Positions 52,557-52,718 of a stretch of DNA of 52,718 nucleotides are shown here, piece after piece (position 1 is the first letter of the stretch; each line of letters starts with the position of its first letter). The stretch is from contig NZ_JABEQJ010000033.1 in NCBI RefSeq assembly GCF_014174255.1, positions 1-52,718 of the forward strand, read 5' to 3'. Origin of the DNA: Gluconacetobacter sacchari. Lineage in GTDB: Bacteria; Pseudomonadota; Alphaproteobacteria; Acetobacterales; Acetobacteraceae. The notes beneath the pieces are model-generated. The model searched no databases, was not told the origin of the DNA, and saw only the letters and a program-made list of their open reading frames with translations. Position numbers and translations under genes: made by a program.

Positions 52557-52718
52557 GCTTTCGGTCCGATCGTCACCTTTGGCAAGGGTTGGACGGTCTG
52601 TTCGAGTCCCAGGGCGTGCAGGGCGGTGGCGGCGATGGCGGCGGCGTCGAGTCCGGCCTCGTGGTATTGGGCGTCCTGGGTGTTGTGGTCGATGAAGCGG
52701 TCGGGCAGCGTCATGGGG
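52553..52718 (-). CDS. dxs: 1-deoxy-D-xylulose-5-phosphate synthase, C-terminal fragment
   Basis: About 54 C-terminal codons are visible. They include MTLPDRFIDHNTQDAQYHEA, then [16 protein letters not shown], a well-conserved DXS terminus. The stop at 52553 overlaps the hpnM start. DXS makes the first committed precursor of the MEP isoprenoid pathway, which supplies squalene for hopanoids, so its linkage with hpnM-I-J-K is logical. The rest lies outside the window. Confidence 0.9.
   Translation of the reverse strand, partial: PMTLPDRFIDHNTQDAQYHEAGLDAAAIAATALHALGLEQTVQPLPKVTIGPKA

Overview
The window is GC-rich alphaproteobacterial chromosome, most likely from an acetic acid bacterium (Acetobacteraceae, Gluconacetobacter/Komagataeibacter-like). 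The reasons are an F1-only atpHAGDC operon, a Gluconobacter-type gluconate 5-dehydrogenase, gcrA, the order tsaE-murU-addB-addA-trxA, and a dxs-hpnM-hpnI-hpnJ-hpnK hopanoid side-chain cluster. Taxonomy is inferred from gene content and protein resemblance; no database was searched.

Region 1 (1-6.4 kb) is an accessory region of lower, patchy GC. It holds the 3' end of an IS1380-type transposase, a LysR regulator, a glutathione S-transferase divergent from a TetR regulator with a perfect operator palindrome, and a MucR/Ros-like regulator. A chain of small minus-strand genes follows: a frameshifted NepR-like ORF overlapping a HicA-like ORF by ATGA, then a TTG-started antitoxin overlapping a ParE-type toxin by ATGA. 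It ends with a MITE-like inverted repeat and a decayed gene.

Region 2 (6.4-9.8 kb) is a sugar-acid locus: a 14-TM MFS transporter, gluconate 5-dehydrogenase and a divergent LacI/GntR-type repressor. Region 3 (9.9-19.7 kb) is core: atpHAGDC, queF, rnd, gcrA, a bactofilin and a PfkB-type adenosine kinase. Region 4 (19.9-23.2 kb) has an exported nucleoside hydrolase overlapping an exported amidohydrolase, then an RHH-antitoxin/Doc module. That module lies between two near-identical 32-bp copies of the amidohydrolase 3' end. Region 5 (23.2-38 kb) has a three-gene ABC-2 exporter, typA, a globin-coupled diguanylate cyclase, a small acid-shock-like secreted protein, alr-dadA, an AraC/serine hydrolase/DUF3034 set and a TrxR-like ferredoxin-NADP reductase.

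Region 6 (37.5-45.7 kb) is tsaE-murU-addB-addA-trxA, tightly overlapping. The murU partner kinase amgK is absent from its usual place. Region 7 (45.9-52.7 kb) has a Hint-domain protein with a repetitive N-terminus, a small membrane protein, and the hopanoid genes running leftward from a dxs cut by the window edge. A triple-hairpin repeat sits between hpnJ and hpnK.

I found no tRNA, rRNA, CRISPR array or prophage. The most novel-looking items are the NepR-like/HicA-like pair, the repeat-flanked Doc module, the exported nucleoside hydrolase/amidohydrolase pair and the Hint protein.
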